Source: Streptomyces altiplanensis
GTDB lineage: Bacteria; Actinomycetota; Actinomycetes; Streptomycetales; Streptomycetaceae
Length of the DNA: 64,000 bases
NCBI GenBank assembly: GCA_003719395.1
Contig: RHMC01000014.1
Location: 1-64,000 of the forward strand
Reading direction: 5' to 3'
Numbering within the stretch: the first letter of the stretch is position 1; the number at the start of each line of letters is the position of its first letter. The notes under the pieces were generated by a model that was not told the origin of the DNA, searched no databases, and saw only the letters and a list, made by a program, of their open reading frames with translations. This document shows, piece by piece, positions 21,812-30,223 of the stretch. The position numbers were made by a program, and so were the translations under genes.

Positions 21812-22678
21812 GTGCTGGAGCGGCTGAACCAGGCCATGGAGCACATCGAGTGCCACCTTGATCAGCGGATCGAGGTGGCCGACCTGGCGCGGATCGCGGT
21901 GACGTCGGAGTACCACTTCCGGCGGCTGTTCTCCGCGCTGGCGGGGATCCCGCTCTCGGAGTACGTCCGGCGCAGGCGGCTGACGGTCGCGGGGGCCGAG
22001 GTGCTGGGCGGGGAGCGGACGCTGCTGGAGGTCGCGGTGCGTTACGGCTACACCTCGGGGGAGGCGTTCGCGCGTGCGTTCCGCGTCATGCACGGCGTCG
22101 GTCCCGGCGAGGCCAGGCGGACCGGTGCGCGCCTGCAGTCCCAGCCACGGATGTCCTTCCGCCTCGTCGTCGAAGGGAGCAGCAGCATGCAGTACAAGAT
22201 CGTGGAGAAGGACGAGTTCCGTGTGGTCGGCAGGAAGGCACGTGTCCCGCTCGTGCATGAGGGGGCGAACCCGGCCATTGCCGCCTTCATCCGGGGGATC
22301 GGCCAGGAGACGCTGCAGCGCATCGGGAGTCTGTCCGACCAAGAGCCCGAGGGGATCATCTCGGTGAGTGACGACCTGGACGAAAGCCGCGCCGAGGGAA
22401 CCGAACTCGACTACTACCACGGCGTGGTGACCCGCGCCGCGGTGCCCGAGGACATGGACGCGCTCACCGTCCCGGCCGGGACATGGGCCGTCTTCGAAAG
22501 CTCCGGGCCGTTTCCACGGACGCTCCAGTACCTGTGGCGGGACGTGTTCACCCAGTGGTTCCCGTCCAATCCCTACCGGAGCCGGCCGGGGCCCGAGATC
22601 CTGCGGACCCGGCTGTCGCAGGACGGGACCCAGGCGGACGCGGAGCTGTGGATCCCCGTGGAGCGGACAGCGGCCTGA
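21812..22678 (+). CDS. AraC-family regulator with GyrI-like effector domain
   Basis: Intact, 288 aa. The N-terminal AraC DNA-binding domain has two helix-turn-helix units (IEVADLARIAVTSEYHFRRL and LLEVAVRYGYTSGEAFARAF). The C-terminal GyrI-like/BacT domain (MQYKIVEKDEFRVVGRKARV to the end, with WAVFESSGPFPRTLQYLW) usually binds amphipathic drugs or small hydrophobic molecules. The likely role is a ligand-activated regulator of drug or stress genes, as in Rob/SoxS-GyrI fusions. GTG at 21812 with GGAGG 10 nt upstream. No obvious target adjoins: downstream is a decayed gene. Confidence 0.88.
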   Translation: MLERLNQAMEHIECHLDQRIEVADLARIAVTSEYHFRRLFSALAGIPLSEYVRRRRLTVAGAEVLGGERTLLEVAVRYGYTSGEAFARAFRVMHGVGPGEARRTGARLQSQPRMSFRLVVEGSSSMQYKIVEKDEFRVVGRKARVPLVHEGANPAIAAFIRGIGQETLQRIGSLSDQEPEGIISVSDDLDESRAEGTELDYYHGVVTRAAVPEDMDALTVPAGTWAVFESSGPFPRTLQYLWRDVFTQWFPSNPYRSRPGPEILRTRLSQDGTQADAELWIPVERTAA

Positions 22679-22714
22679 GCAACAGCGCGCGGCGGTCCTG
22701 GGCCGCCGCGCGCT

Positions 22715-23045
22715 GGAGACGTCGATCGGACTGGCGCGCGGGCTGCGTCGTCCGGGCGGTGTTCCCGACCGGATCAGCCGCGTCGACGCCGGGCCGGTCT
22801 GCCGAGCCTGCTCTCCGGCCAGGGGGGTCCATCGAGGAGACCGGGGCCGCGCAAGGCGGCGGCGCGCGGTGGTGGCGGCGGCCGCGCGCCGGATGTGCCG
22901 ACGCGGGGCTTCTCGGCGGGGCGGCGTACGACGACGCGCTGCGCGCGGAGCAGCTGCGCGCGGCCCTCGCGGAGCAGCACGACTTCTTCGGGGCGCACGC
23001 CCACCGGCGCACCGGCCGCGAGGGTTCGTCCCACATCCTCAGGGC
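22715..23045 (+). pseudogene. Decayed 3' end of 6-phosphogluconate dehydrogenase
   Basis: Pieces of the C-terminal all-helical domain of 6PGDH can be read in order across frames. W-RAGCVVRAVF (about 22730) matches the conserved WRGGCIIRA block and DRISRV follows. Near 22900 PTRGFS matches PTPGF, and AYDDALRAEQLRAALAEQ, then HDFFGAHAHRRTGREG, matches the family ending AYYDALRAERLPAAL, RDFFGAHTYRRTDREG. The nucleotide domain and the catalytic helices are absent, and the remnant needs several shifts. This cannot be explained by single indels alone, so it is a relic. It ends in tandem 9-bp repeats. Confidence 0.7.
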
Positions 23046-23067
23046 CCTCAGGGCCCTCAGGACCCTC
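23041..23067. repeat. Tandem 9-bp repeat, three units
   Basis: AGGGCCCTC AGGGCCCTC AGGACCCTC, followed by a partial unit, at the 3' end of the 6PGDH relic. Likely slippage product. Confidence 0.8.
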
Positions 23068-23103
23068 AGGGGCGATGACCGGGCGGAAATGCCCGCCCGC
23101 TGA

Positions 23104-23307
23104 TCAGACCCCCGTGGGTCCCGGGGCCGGCTCGGGATCGGGTACGGGCTCGGGCCCCGGGGGCTTCGGGATCGGATCGGGCCCCGGCTCCGGCGGAACC
23201 GGCACCGGACCGGGTCCCGGCCCCGGCAGGGGGCCCGGGTCGGGGCCGGGCGGGCCGGGGGAAGGGATCGGCGACGGCGGTACGGGGTCCGGGTACGGAT
23301 GGGTCAT
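23104..23307 (-). CDS. Small proline-rich protein
   Basis: 67 aa, nearly all Pro, Gly, Asp, Glu, Val and Ile in PxPxP and DP/EP repeats (for example PDPVPPSPIPSPGPPGPDPG). No signal peptide or membrane segment. AGGAGG lies 6 nt upstream of the ATG at 23307. Similar short PD/PE repeat proteins are common in Streptomyces genomes, without a known role. The mirrored plus strand encodes a Gly-rich frame that is a shadow. Confidence 0.65.
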   Translation of the reverse strand: MTHPYPDPVPPSPIPSPGPPGPDPGPLPGPGPGPVPVPPEPGPDPIPKPPGPEPVPDPEPAPGPTGV

Positions 23308-23433
23308 GGCTGGCCTCCTGCCTGTCGTGCGACGGGGTCAAGACCCACTTTCTCCCCTTTGCGGCCTCCCCGCCCGGCCGGGTCACACATCCGGGTACGG
23401 GCAAACCGGAATAACCGGTACCGGCGGGCGCCG

Positions 23434-24097
23434 TCACCGCTGCCGGACGGCCGCCGCCGCCGCGCGCAGGCCGGGCCCCGGGCTGGAGAGCACGGGCACG
23501 GCGGTGCGGTCGTCGCGGGTGCGGGCGGCCGCGTCCGCCATGGACGCCTGGGCCAGCACCACCACGTCCACTCCGGTGACCGCGTCGACGGCCCGGGCGA
23601 CGAGGTCCAGGTAGCCGTCCCGGTCGCCGTCCTCGAAGTGCTTCCACGCGCCTTCGGCCCGCACGGTGCGGATGTCGGCCCGCCGCCCCGCCGCGTCCGC
23701 CTCCTCCCTGATCAGGTCGCACGTGGGCCCGAAGGTGCTGTCCACCGAGGCGACCACCGCTATGCGGACCGTGTCGCGCTCCGGCGCGGCGGCGACGGCG
23801 GCGGCCGCCATCGGGCGGTCCACGCGCAGCACGGGGACGCCGAGCCGCGCACCGTATGCCTCCGCCGTCGCCCCGATGGTGGAGCACGTGCAGAGCACGG
23901 CCGTGGTCCCGCCCTCACCGACGCCGCGCGAGCACCGCGGCGATCGCGGAGTCAGCGGCGCCGGGCCCGCCGGAGCGGGCCTTCGCCAGCAGTTCCTCGT
24001 GCACCACGTGGCGCATTTCGAGGCCGGGGTGTTCACGGTCGCGCAGCGCGTCGAAGACGGGGACGTGGACGGGCGAGGTGTGCAGCAGTGTGAGCAT
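23434..24097 (-). CDS. Aspartate/glutamate racemase-family protein (frameshifted)
   Basis: About 221 aa. It has the active-site region TTAVLCTCSTIGATAEAYGA with the first catalytic Cys, the substrate block VPVLRVDRPMA, and the second half motif VDVVVLAQASMADAA, where the second Cys of typical racemases is Ala. One-cysteine members of this superfamily can be decarboxylases, isomerases or lyases rather than racemases. The N-terminus MLTLLHTSPVHVPVFDALRD joins the rest through a frame shift near 23925. It stands alone on the minus strand. Confidence 0.75.
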
Positions 24098-24117
24098 GCC
24101 CGTGATGCTAGGGCGTG

Positions 24118-24780
24118 ACGGGGACGTTTCCCCAGTTCGGAGCGGCCTGCGGGCCCGTACGCATGCCGATTTCGACGGCCGCACCCTGCCCCAGGTGCTC
24201 CCCGAGGAGGAGATCCCGTACCGGGACCTGCCGAGGCGGGAGGAGCACGGGGAGCCGAACGGCTTCTTCTCCACCGGCGTACCGGACCCCTCGGGCGGTG
24301 AACTCCCCTTCCCGGAGCGGGTCGTCGCCGCTCACCCGGGCCTGGAGGAGCTGAGGCGCCGGCCGCCGCCCGGTGCGGCGTGCCCGCACGACCGAGCGCG
24401 TGCAGGCGTACGAGGTCGGCAAGGAGTGGCCGCAGGACTGTCACCTCGCCTGCACCGAATCGCCTGCGCCGAAGGGGATCCCGCCGTGCTCAAGGGGCCT
24501 GACGATCCGTTGCTGGAGCCTCTGGGCGCCTGCCTCGACTCCCCGCTCCCCTCCCCGTGGCTGCCCAGCCCTCCCGGGCTGCCCGCCACGGCGGATCTGC
24601 GGCTGCTGCTGAGCGACGGCTTCGCCGCACTCGGGGAGCATCTGGACGCCGACGGCGGCCGGGCACCGGGCCGGGTGCGGCGCCCCGCGCGCTCGGTGCC
24701 GCACCTGCTGGAGGAGCGCGTCAAGGCGTGGACCGGCTGGAAGCCGGTCCACTTCGAGGCGGCGGCAGCGACTGGGCGAG
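24118..24780 (+). CDS. Unrecognised protein, multiply frameshifted
   Basis: Strong third-position GC and sensible composition show coding on the plus strand in three consecutive frames. The first part is DFDGRTLPQVLPEEEIPYRD, NGFFSTGVPDPSGGELPFPE and VVAAHPGLEEL (24165-24360). The second is AYEVGKEWPQDCHLACTESP (24405-24470). The third is DDPLLEPLGACLDSPLPSPW, ADLRLLLSDGFAALGEHLDA and LLEERVKAWTGWKPVHFEA (24490-24765). Shifts are near 24370 and 24480. The start near the racemase start and the end are not fixed; the following 200 bp may still be coding. No family recognised. Confidence 0.5.
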
Positions 24781-25132
24781 TCGGAGCCGGTGTTGCGCGC
24801 GGAACGGGCGCGGGCGGACCGCTCTCTCCTCCCGCGGCGCCCGGCGGGAGGGCGGGCCGCCGCCTCTCCCCGTCGAGGCGTCGAGGCGTCGAGGCCCGGC
24901 CTGCTGCCGCCGGCCGGGGAACGCCGGTCGGCATCACATCTGGCGGTGGTGCCCTCCGGGCCACTGCCCATGCTTTTCGCGCGTGCGTGGGAGGGCCGTA
25001 ACGGCTGGAGCCGACCGGAAAGAGTCTCGAACTTCCACATTTCCATATCGGACTAAATGCCCCCATGACATGCCATGTCGTATGCCTGTTGAGGCGGTTG
25101 CGCACCCGCCCCTGCCCAGCGGGGCGCCCCAA

Positions 25133-25146
25133 GTGATATGAGTCAC
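25133..25146. promoter_or_regulatory. Probable Crp site upstream of the Rpf/SLT gene
   Basis: GTGATATGAGTCAC, a GTGA-N6-TCAC inverted repeat matching the Crp family half-site pattern, lies about 210 bp before the c-di-AMP riboswitch and 370 bp before the start codon. In S. coelicolor the rpfA muralytic gene is known to be controlled by cAMP-Crp and by a c-di-AMP riboswitch, so the same arrangement is likely here. A further 6-1-6 palindrome GACATGCCATGTC lies at 25067-25079. Confidence 0.6.
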
Positions 25147-25344
25147 GGCCCTCGAAGGCATGACCGAAACGGCGGAGGGCACAGTTCCGGTCCACAGAAA
25201 GAAAGTTGAGTTCTCGCTCAAGGCGAGCGACGGAATTTTCTCCGTCCGGAACCGCGACATGGATCTTGCCGAGCAATTCAGAGCTTGTTCCGCCCGGCCA
25301 CTCTCGCTTACGGTCACCGTCAATCCGGGTGGACCGCCGAATCC

Positions 25345-25505
25345 TGCCGCCGTCCGGAAACCACACCTACTCACGTACGGCAGGAGCGGGGGACCCAGGT
25401 AAGCCGCCGATCCGGAATTCCGGAACGGCTCGGGGTGAAGTCGCATTCACATGCGGCCGGGCATCTCCAGCCCGAACCCGACAGCTCACCTCGCAGGCGA
25501 CGGAG
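25345..25505 (+). ncRNA. c-di-AMP (ydaO/yuaA) riboswitch in the leader of the Rpf/SLT gene
   Basis: The leader has the conserved blocks of Streptomyces ydaO aptamers in the right order: GGCAGGAGCGGGGGACCCA (25379-25397), a variable hairpin with CCGGAATTCCGG (25412-25423), GGCTCGGGGTGAAGTCGC (about 25427-25444), a second hairpin, CTCCAGCCCGAACCCGACAG (25465-25484) and CTCACCTCGCAGGCGACGGA (25485-25504). It ends just before the start of a cell wall hydrolase. This RNA class binds cyclic di-AMP and usually turns muralytic genes off by terminator formation. Exact ends are approximate. Confidence 0.85.
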
Positions 25506-25516
25506 AGGAATTCATC

Positions 25517-26278
25517 ATGCCCGCAAAGGGTAAGCACCGTCGTTCCAAGTACGGCTCACTCACTCGGGGCTTCATCGCCGCGGGTACGGGAGGCGCCGCA
25601 CTCGTCCTCCCGCTCATCGGCGCGACCTCCGCCGGCGCGGCGCCGCAGGCCGTCGCTGCCGAGAAGGCCGACTCCGTCATCTACGCCGTGATGTCGGGCG
25701 ACTCGCTCTCCAAGATCGCCGGTGACCACTCCGTGGCCGGTGGCTGGAAGAAGCTGTACCAGGACAACCGGGAGGCCGTCGGCGCCAACCCCTCGCTGAT
25801 CCGTCCCGGCCTCGAGCTGACGATCGCCAGGGGCACCGAGGCCAAGGCCGAGGCCGAGACCGAGACGCCGGCGTCCTCCGACCGGGCCGACCGTTCCGAG
25901 CGGAAGACCGCACTGGCCGCCGAAAGCGACGCCCCCGCCGTGGAAACCGCGTCCTATTCCAACGACCTCGACGGCTGGATCAAGGAATCGCTGGCCGTCA
26001 TGGCCAAGCACGGTATTCCCGGCACGTATGAGGGAATTCACAGGAACATCATGCGTGAGTCCTCGGGCAACCCGAGGGCAATCAACAACTGGGACTCCAA
26101 CGCCGTCGCCGGCACTCCGTCCAAGGGTCTTCTCCAGGTGATCCAGCCGACGTTCCAGGCCTATCACGTACCCGGCACGTCGACGGACAGTTACGACCCG
26201 GTCGCCAATATCACCGCCGCGTGCAACTACGCCGCCGACCGGTACGGCTCGATCGACAATGTGAACGGCCCTTACTAG
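25517..26278 (+). CDS. Secreted LysM-lytic transglycosylase, Rpf-like cell wall enzyme
   Basis: Intact, 253 aa. A signal peptide (1-42, GATSAGAAPQA) precedes a LysM domain (YAVMSGDSLSKIAGDHSVAG to LIRPGLELTI) and an Ala/Glu-rich linker with EAKAEAETETP. A C-terminal SLT-type transglycosylase domain follows (HRNIMRESSGNPRAINNWDS with the catalytic Glu, GLLQVIQPTFQAYH, ITAACNYAADRYGS). It would cleave the glycan strand of peptidoglycan. A c-di-AMP riboswitch and a Crp site lie upstream, and a clear terminator follows. GAGAGGAA is upstream of the ATG at 25517. Confidence 0.92.
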   Translation: MPAKGKHRRSKYGSLTRGFIAAGTGGAALVLPLIGATSAGAAPQAVAAEKADSVIYAVMSGDSLSKIAGDHSVAGGWKKLYQDNREAVGANPSLIRPGLELTIARGTEAKAEAETETPASSDRADRSERKTALAAESDAPAVETASYSNDLDGWIKESLAVMAKHGIPGTYEGIHRNIMRESSGNPRAINNWDSNAVAGTPSKGLLQVIQPTFQAYHVPGTSTDSYDPVANITAACNYAADRYGSIDNVNGPY

Positions 26279-26292
26279 AAGGCCCGCGTCCT

Positions 26293-26334
26293 CGGCCCCG
26301 CTCCCCCAGCCGTTCAGGCGGCGGAGCGGGGCCG
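26293..26334 (+). terminator. Intrinsic terminator after the LysM-SLT gene
   Basis: A perfect 12-bp stem, CGGCCCCGCTCC (26293-26304) with GGAGCGGGGCCG (26323-26334), and an 18-nt loop, starting 14 bp after the stop codon. Confidence 0.8.
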
Positions 26335-26756
26335 TCGGCGTTGTCCGTCCGGGCCGCGGGCCCGCGGACCGGGGAAGTTCCGTCGAGCAGCCGCAGCGGC
26401 CGTGCACGGACCTTCCACGCCGCGTTCCCGGCCTCGCGGTCCCCCCTCCCCCGCAGGGCGGCCCTCCGCCTCGGTGAACGACATCTCCGGCGGCGGGACG
26501 CGGAACATGGCGGAACATGCGGGTGAAGTACGTGAGGTACACCACGCCGAGCCCCAGCCAGACGAGACCCGGGGTGAGCGCCTTGCCGTCGAGGCCGTAC
26601 GGCAGGTAAAGATCCACCACCGCACCGATCGCGGGTGCGCCGACGTACGTGAAGGCGACGGTCCACTCCCAGAACGGCACGCCGGGGAACCGCGCCTGCG
26701 AGTACGCCCCACCGATGAGCCAGATGATCATCGGGAGGAAGAAGGAGCCGAGCAGG
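26314..26756 (-). pseudogene. C-terminal relic of a membrane permease
   Basis: One frame reads GSFFLPMIIWLIGGAYSQAR, VPFWEWTVAFTYVGAPAIGA, and GLVWLGLGVVYLTYFTRMFR, then FRVPPPEMSFTEAE in a neighbouring frame. This is the last two or three membrane helices of a permease (amino-acid or nucleobase type). There is no start region: at 26757 the sequence changes abruptly to a nitrilase fragment. A tail of Arg/Gly-rich sequence follows. A truncation, not a frameshift. Confidence 0.6.
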
Positions 26757-26880
26757 GGCGTCGTAACAGATCGCGAACCCGGTCCGCCCGGTGCCGGGGA
26801 CGTCGAAGACCACGAACCGGCCCCCCGGGTCGTAGGGCCCGCTGGGCCGTCGGGGAAAGACCTTGCGGTACGAGGCCGCC
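26757..26880 (-). pseudogene. Internal fragment of a nitrilase/carbon-nitrogen hydrolase
   Basis: About 40 residues read YRKVFPRRPSGPYDPGG then VVFDVPGTGRTGFAICYDA, matching the central nitrilase block with the catalytic Lys of the YRK motif and the nucleophile Cys of ICYD. Residues before and after are missing; the coding frame passes directly into the permease relic. The joint of two unrelated genes in one frame implies a deletion between two neighbouring genes. Confidence 0.6.
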
Positions 26881-26978
26881 GGACGGCCCTCCGGGGGGAC
26901 CCGAGGCGAAGGCTACGGCGGTGCTGAACGGCTGCCCCGGGCCCTCGCTCGCACACCGTGCCCGGTGGCAGCCAGACG

Positions 26979-27014
26979 CCCGGCGAGCCCGGCGAGCCCG
27001 GCGAGCCCGGCGAG
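26979..27014. repeat. Tandem 9-bp repeat, four units
   Basis: Four exact copies of CCCGGCGAG just upstream (in gene direction) of the nitrilase relic. Probably a slippage product. Confidence 0.85.
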
Positions 27015-27146
27015 CTGCCGCACGCGGGGGCCGTCCGACCGCTGCCGGGCGTCCGGTCTGACGCGGTGTTCTGTTCCTCGGCGTGCGCGTGCCGGGCAGT
27101 GACGTACGGGACAGCGGTCGCGCGAGCGCCCGAGGACTGTCTTCGT

Positions 27147-27824
27147 TCAGGTTCCCCGGTCGATCTTCGACGAGAGGAAGAACAGACCGCCGGCGGCCAG
27201 CAGGAACCCTCCCGCCAACTCGCTGCCGCCCCGCAGGTACAGGACGATGGTCATGACGAAGGAGGCGAAACCCAGCAGAGCGGTGATCGCTCCCGCCAAC
27301 CGCCGATGTCTGTTGGACGGCGGGTGGGCGTACGCGTCCTTGGGGTTCTGCCAATAGGGGAAGGGCCCCGGCCTGAACCGCCAGCCCTCCTCCCTCAGTT
27401 GCAGCACCTCGGGGTGGTGGCGGGCGTAGCGCAGGCAGCGAGGGGCAAGGCGTTCCCAGGGCAACCACGCCTGCCTGACCGCGATCCAGACCAGTGTGGG
27501 GAGGCAGGCCACCACCGCCCATATCGCCGCGAGGACCTTGCCGCCCGGTGTGCTCGGCAGGATTCCGAGGAGCTTGTCCAAGTGACCACTGGCGGCGTAC
27601 GCGATCACCGCGGCGACGGAGAGCGCCATCAAGGCCTGCTCGATCCCGTGGCCGCCGTGGCAACGCGCACAGCGCGGCACCAGGACGGTCTCTCTTCGCC
27701 ATGTGGTGCGGATGACCACGATCCAGGGGGTCAGAGCGTGATCGACGCCCTGGTGAAATCCGATGACACGGTCGTGCCACGGGTGCGTGGCTTCACTCCC
27801 GCAGAACCAGCATTCTCGCGCCAC
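27147..27824 (-). CDS. Zinc-ribbon membrane protein, unknown function
   Basis: Intact, about 225 aa. It begins ARECWFCGSEATHPWHD and has a second CARCHGGHG motif near residue 55, making a CxxC...CxxC zinc ribbon in the cytoplasm. Four hydrophobic segments follow: ALMALSVAAVIAYAA, VLAAIWAVVACLPTLVWIAV, LAGAITALLGFASFVMTIVL and LAGGFLLAAGGLFFLSS. The start GTG at 27824 has GGGGAG 6 nt upstream; ATG at 27830 overlaps this ribosome site. No family name recognised. It lies alone between the relic region and the pectate lyase gene. Confidence 0.7.
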   Translation of the reverse strand: MARECWFCGSEATHPWHDRVIGFHQGVDHALTPWIVVIRTTWRRETVLVPRCARCHGGHGIEQALMALSVAAVIAYAASGHLDKLLGILPSTPGGKVLAAIWAVVACLPTLVWIAVRQAWLPWERLAPRCLRYARHHPEVLQLREEGWRFRPGPFPYWQNPKDAYAHPPSNRHRRLAGAITALLGFASFVMTIVLYLRGGSELAGGFLLAAGGLFFLSSKIDRGT

Positions 27825-27920
27825 GAGCATCTCCCCGACCGGGCGCCGCCCCCCGCGGGGCCCACCGCCCCGACCTTAACCCTCACGCCGGCCCTCTGGC
27901 ACTCCCCCGGGGCCGTCCGA

Positions 27921-27944
27921 TGCCTGTGCCTGTGCCTGTGCCTG
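27921..27944. repeat. Tandem hexamer TGCCTG, four units
   Basis: Four exact TGCCTG units in the leader of the zinc-ribbon gene. Confidence 0.75.
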
Positions 27945-28038
27945 TGTCTCCGTGAAGGACTCGGCTCTTTCCCGCCCTTCCCCGCCGTGTCACGCGCCTC
28001 AGGACTTCCGCTCACGCCCCGGCCACCGTGACCGTAGC

Positions 28039-28074
28039 GCGGCCGCCGCCCGCTGTCCGGCGGGGGGCGGCCGC
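28039..28074. terminator. Probable terminator of the pectate lyase gene
   Basis: GCGGCCGCC (28039-28047) pairs perfectly with GGCGGCCGC (28066-28074), extended inward by GC pairs, 44 bp after the PL1 stop. Confidence 0.6.
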
Positions 28075-28117
28075 TGTGCGCCGGCCGCCCCCCCGACGGC
28101 CGGCGGCCGGCGGCCGG

Positions 28118-29099
28118 TCAGCCGATCCGGCCGGTACCCGCGCCCGCCGTCACCGAGGCGACGACGGAGGAGGCCGGCTCCGCCGTGTAGCTGTACGGCG
28201 GGTTCGTGAAGGAGCCCGTACGGGATATCTCGGTCGCGGCGCCTCCGAGGTCGTTGCCGCGCAGCACCGCGTACCCGTCGACGTCACTGCTGCGGCTGGT
28301 GGTCACGGCGAGCTTCGTCGTACGGAAGACGTTGTTCTCGACGAGCATCTGCGCGCCCATGCGGGAGTGCACGGCGGTGTCGGCGCCCTGTACGTAGTTG
28401 TCGTAGAAGTGGCCGGTGCCGAAGCGCAGACTGGGGATGCGCGAGAAGACGTTGCTGAAGTGGTTGTGGTGGTACGTCACGCGCAGGTGCCCGGTGTCCT
28501 CGGCCGCGTTGTTGTCACTGTGGCCGACGAGGCTGCCCTTGAAGTGGTCCTTGAAGGTGTTCCAGGACACGGTGACGGAGTCGGACGCGTGGGTGATGTC
28601 CAGAAGTCCGTCGTAGTAGTCCTTGTCGCCCTGGTTGCGGTCGGCGGAGAAGGCGTTGTGGTCGATCCACACCTTCGTGGACTTCTGGACGGTGATGCCG
28701 TCGGCGGGGGCGACGGGCTTGCTGATGTTCAGGTTGCGGACGACGACGTTCGTCTTCTCCTTGATCCGCAGCCCGCCGCCGGTGAAGCCGGAGGACGAAC
28801 CGACGCCCAGGACGGTGGTGTTGGATCCGATGTCGACCTGTCCGGACAGCGGGATCAGCCCGGACACCTTCACGACCTTGGCCGAATCGCTCGCGACGGC
28901 GGTCTTGAAGGCGGCGAGCGTGGAGACGGTGGTGGCGGGGGCGTTGCCGCCGCCCGTGGTGCCGGCGCCGAAGCCGATGGGCGCGGCTTCGGCGGCGCCC
29001 GCCGAGCCGGGGGCCAGCGTGGTGAGGGTGAAGGCAGCCGCGCAGCCGGCGGCGAGTGCGGCGGACATGCGGGGTGGTGAGGGTACGGAGATCGCTCAT
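28118..29099 (-). CDS. Secreted pectate lyase, family PL1
   Basis: About 326 aa. After a signal peptide (alanine-rich, ending SAGAAEAAP), the mature enzyme is a right-handed beta-helix. It has the PL1 signatures VWIDHNAFS (calcium ligand Asp), DGLLDITHASDSVTVSWNTF and HHNHFSNVFSRIPSLRFGTG, which holds the catalytic Arg. It cuts polygalacturonate by calcium-dependent beta-elimination outside the cell. The start ATG at 29099 (MSDLRTLTTP) has AAGGA upstream; a one-base shift near 29070 joins it to the main frame. The first of four pectin-active genes within 6 kb. Confidence 0.9.
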
Positions 29100-29211
29100 G
29101 AGGGGGGTCCTTCCCTGGGTGGGGGGATGAGCGGGTGACGTGAGCCGGGCTCGCGGAGGACCGCGCGTCCCGGTCCCGGTGTCCGTGCGTGGTGTTGCCG
29201 TCGGTCTGCCG

Positions 29212-30186
29212 TCAGTACGCGGTGGGCCAGCCGCCGTTCCAGCTCAGCAGGTTGAGACCGAGCTTGGGTGCGCCGGCGTCATTGCCGTCGTAGTAGTGGT
29301 AGACGAGCAGGTCGCCGTCGGCGTCGGGCATGATGTCCTGCCCGCCGGGGCCGATCACCGAGCCCTGGGACGCCATGACCACGGTGCCGCCGTTGTTGTT
29401 CATGGCGACGCCGTTGCGGTCGTAGTACGGCCCGGTGGGGCTGGTGGCCCGGCCGACCTTGATCTTGTACGTGGAGGCGGTGCCGCTGCAGCAGGTGTCG
29501 TACGAGGCGAAGAGGTAGTAGTAACCGTTCCGCTTGACCACGGTCGGGCCCTCCACCGCCTTCGTCCCGCTGGGCCGCGAGGCGAGCGAGTGGCGGGTGG
29601 TGTCCCCCGCGTACTGCTTGCCGGTCCCGGGATCGAGGCGGATCATCTTGATCCCGCTCCACCAGGAGCCGAAGGCCAGCCACCACTTGCCGTCGCTGTC
29701 GACGAACAGGTCCGGGTCGATGGCGTTGTAGTCGCTGCTGGAGGTGGAGGAGTAGACGATGCCCTGATCGCTCCAGCTGCCCGGCAGGCCGGTCGAGGAG
29801 GTGGCGAGGCCGATGGCGGAGGTGTTGGAGCCGAAGCTCGAAACGGAGTAGTACATCAGGTACCGGCCGCCGTGGTACGAGATGTCGGGCGCCCACGGGT
29901 CGTTCGCGGACGAGTAGCGCGACCACCAACTGGGCGGCGAGGAAAGGGCGTTGCCGTTGCGGCTGAAGGCGGTGCGGTCGGTGGAGGTACGGGACTCCAG
30001 ATAGCCGTGGGTGGAGTAGAGCAGGTACCGGCCGTCCGACTTGCGGAGCATGGTCGGGTCGTGGACGACCACGTCCCCCGTGACCCTGCCGGGTCCGGGG
30101 TAGGCGGAGGCGCTCGACGGCATCAGGGCCAGCATGACGGCGGCGGGCAGGGCGAGGAACGAGGTTCTGCGCAGAGTGCGGCTCAC
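29212..30186 (-). CDS. Secreted arabinan endo-1,5-alpha-L-arabinosidase, GH43
   Basis: Intact, about 324 aa. The twin-arginine-like signal peptide SRTLRRTSFLALPAAVMLAL ends in SASA. The five-bladed propeller carries the three GH43 carboxylates: VVHDPTM (base Asp), YNAIDPDLFVD (pKa modulator Asp) and KAVEGPTVVK (acid Glu). It also has NDPWAPDISYHGGRYLMYYS. It would degrade the arabinan side chains of pectin. GTG at 30186 is the best start: AAGGAG 6 nt upstream, itself in frame after a TTG. Its leader contains a palindromic operator. Confidence 0.93.
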   Translation of the reverse strand: MSRTLRRTSFLALPAAVMLALMPSSASAYPGPGRVTGDVVVHDPTMLRKSDGRYLLYSTHGYLESRTSTDRTAFSRNGNALSSPPSWWSRYSSANDPWAPDISYHGGRYLMYYSVSSFGSNTSAIGLATSSTGLPGSWSDQGIVYSSTSSSDYNAIDPDLFVDSDGKWWLAFGSWWSGIKMIRLDPGTGKQYAGDTTRHSLASRPSGTKAVEGPTVVKRNGYYYLFASYDTCCSGTASTYKIKVGRATSPTGPYYDRNGVAMNNNGGTVVMASQGSVIGPGGQDIMPDADGDLLVYHYYDGNDAGAPKLGLNLLSWNGGWPTAY

Positions 30187-30223
30187 ACGCTTCTCCTTCA
30201 ACTCGGTGGTTCACATGGCACAT

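Noticed and set aside
23041-23067. Short tandem repeats as a possible CRISPR array
   Set aside because: Units are 9 bp without unique spacers and no cas genes are present. Same for 26979-27014.
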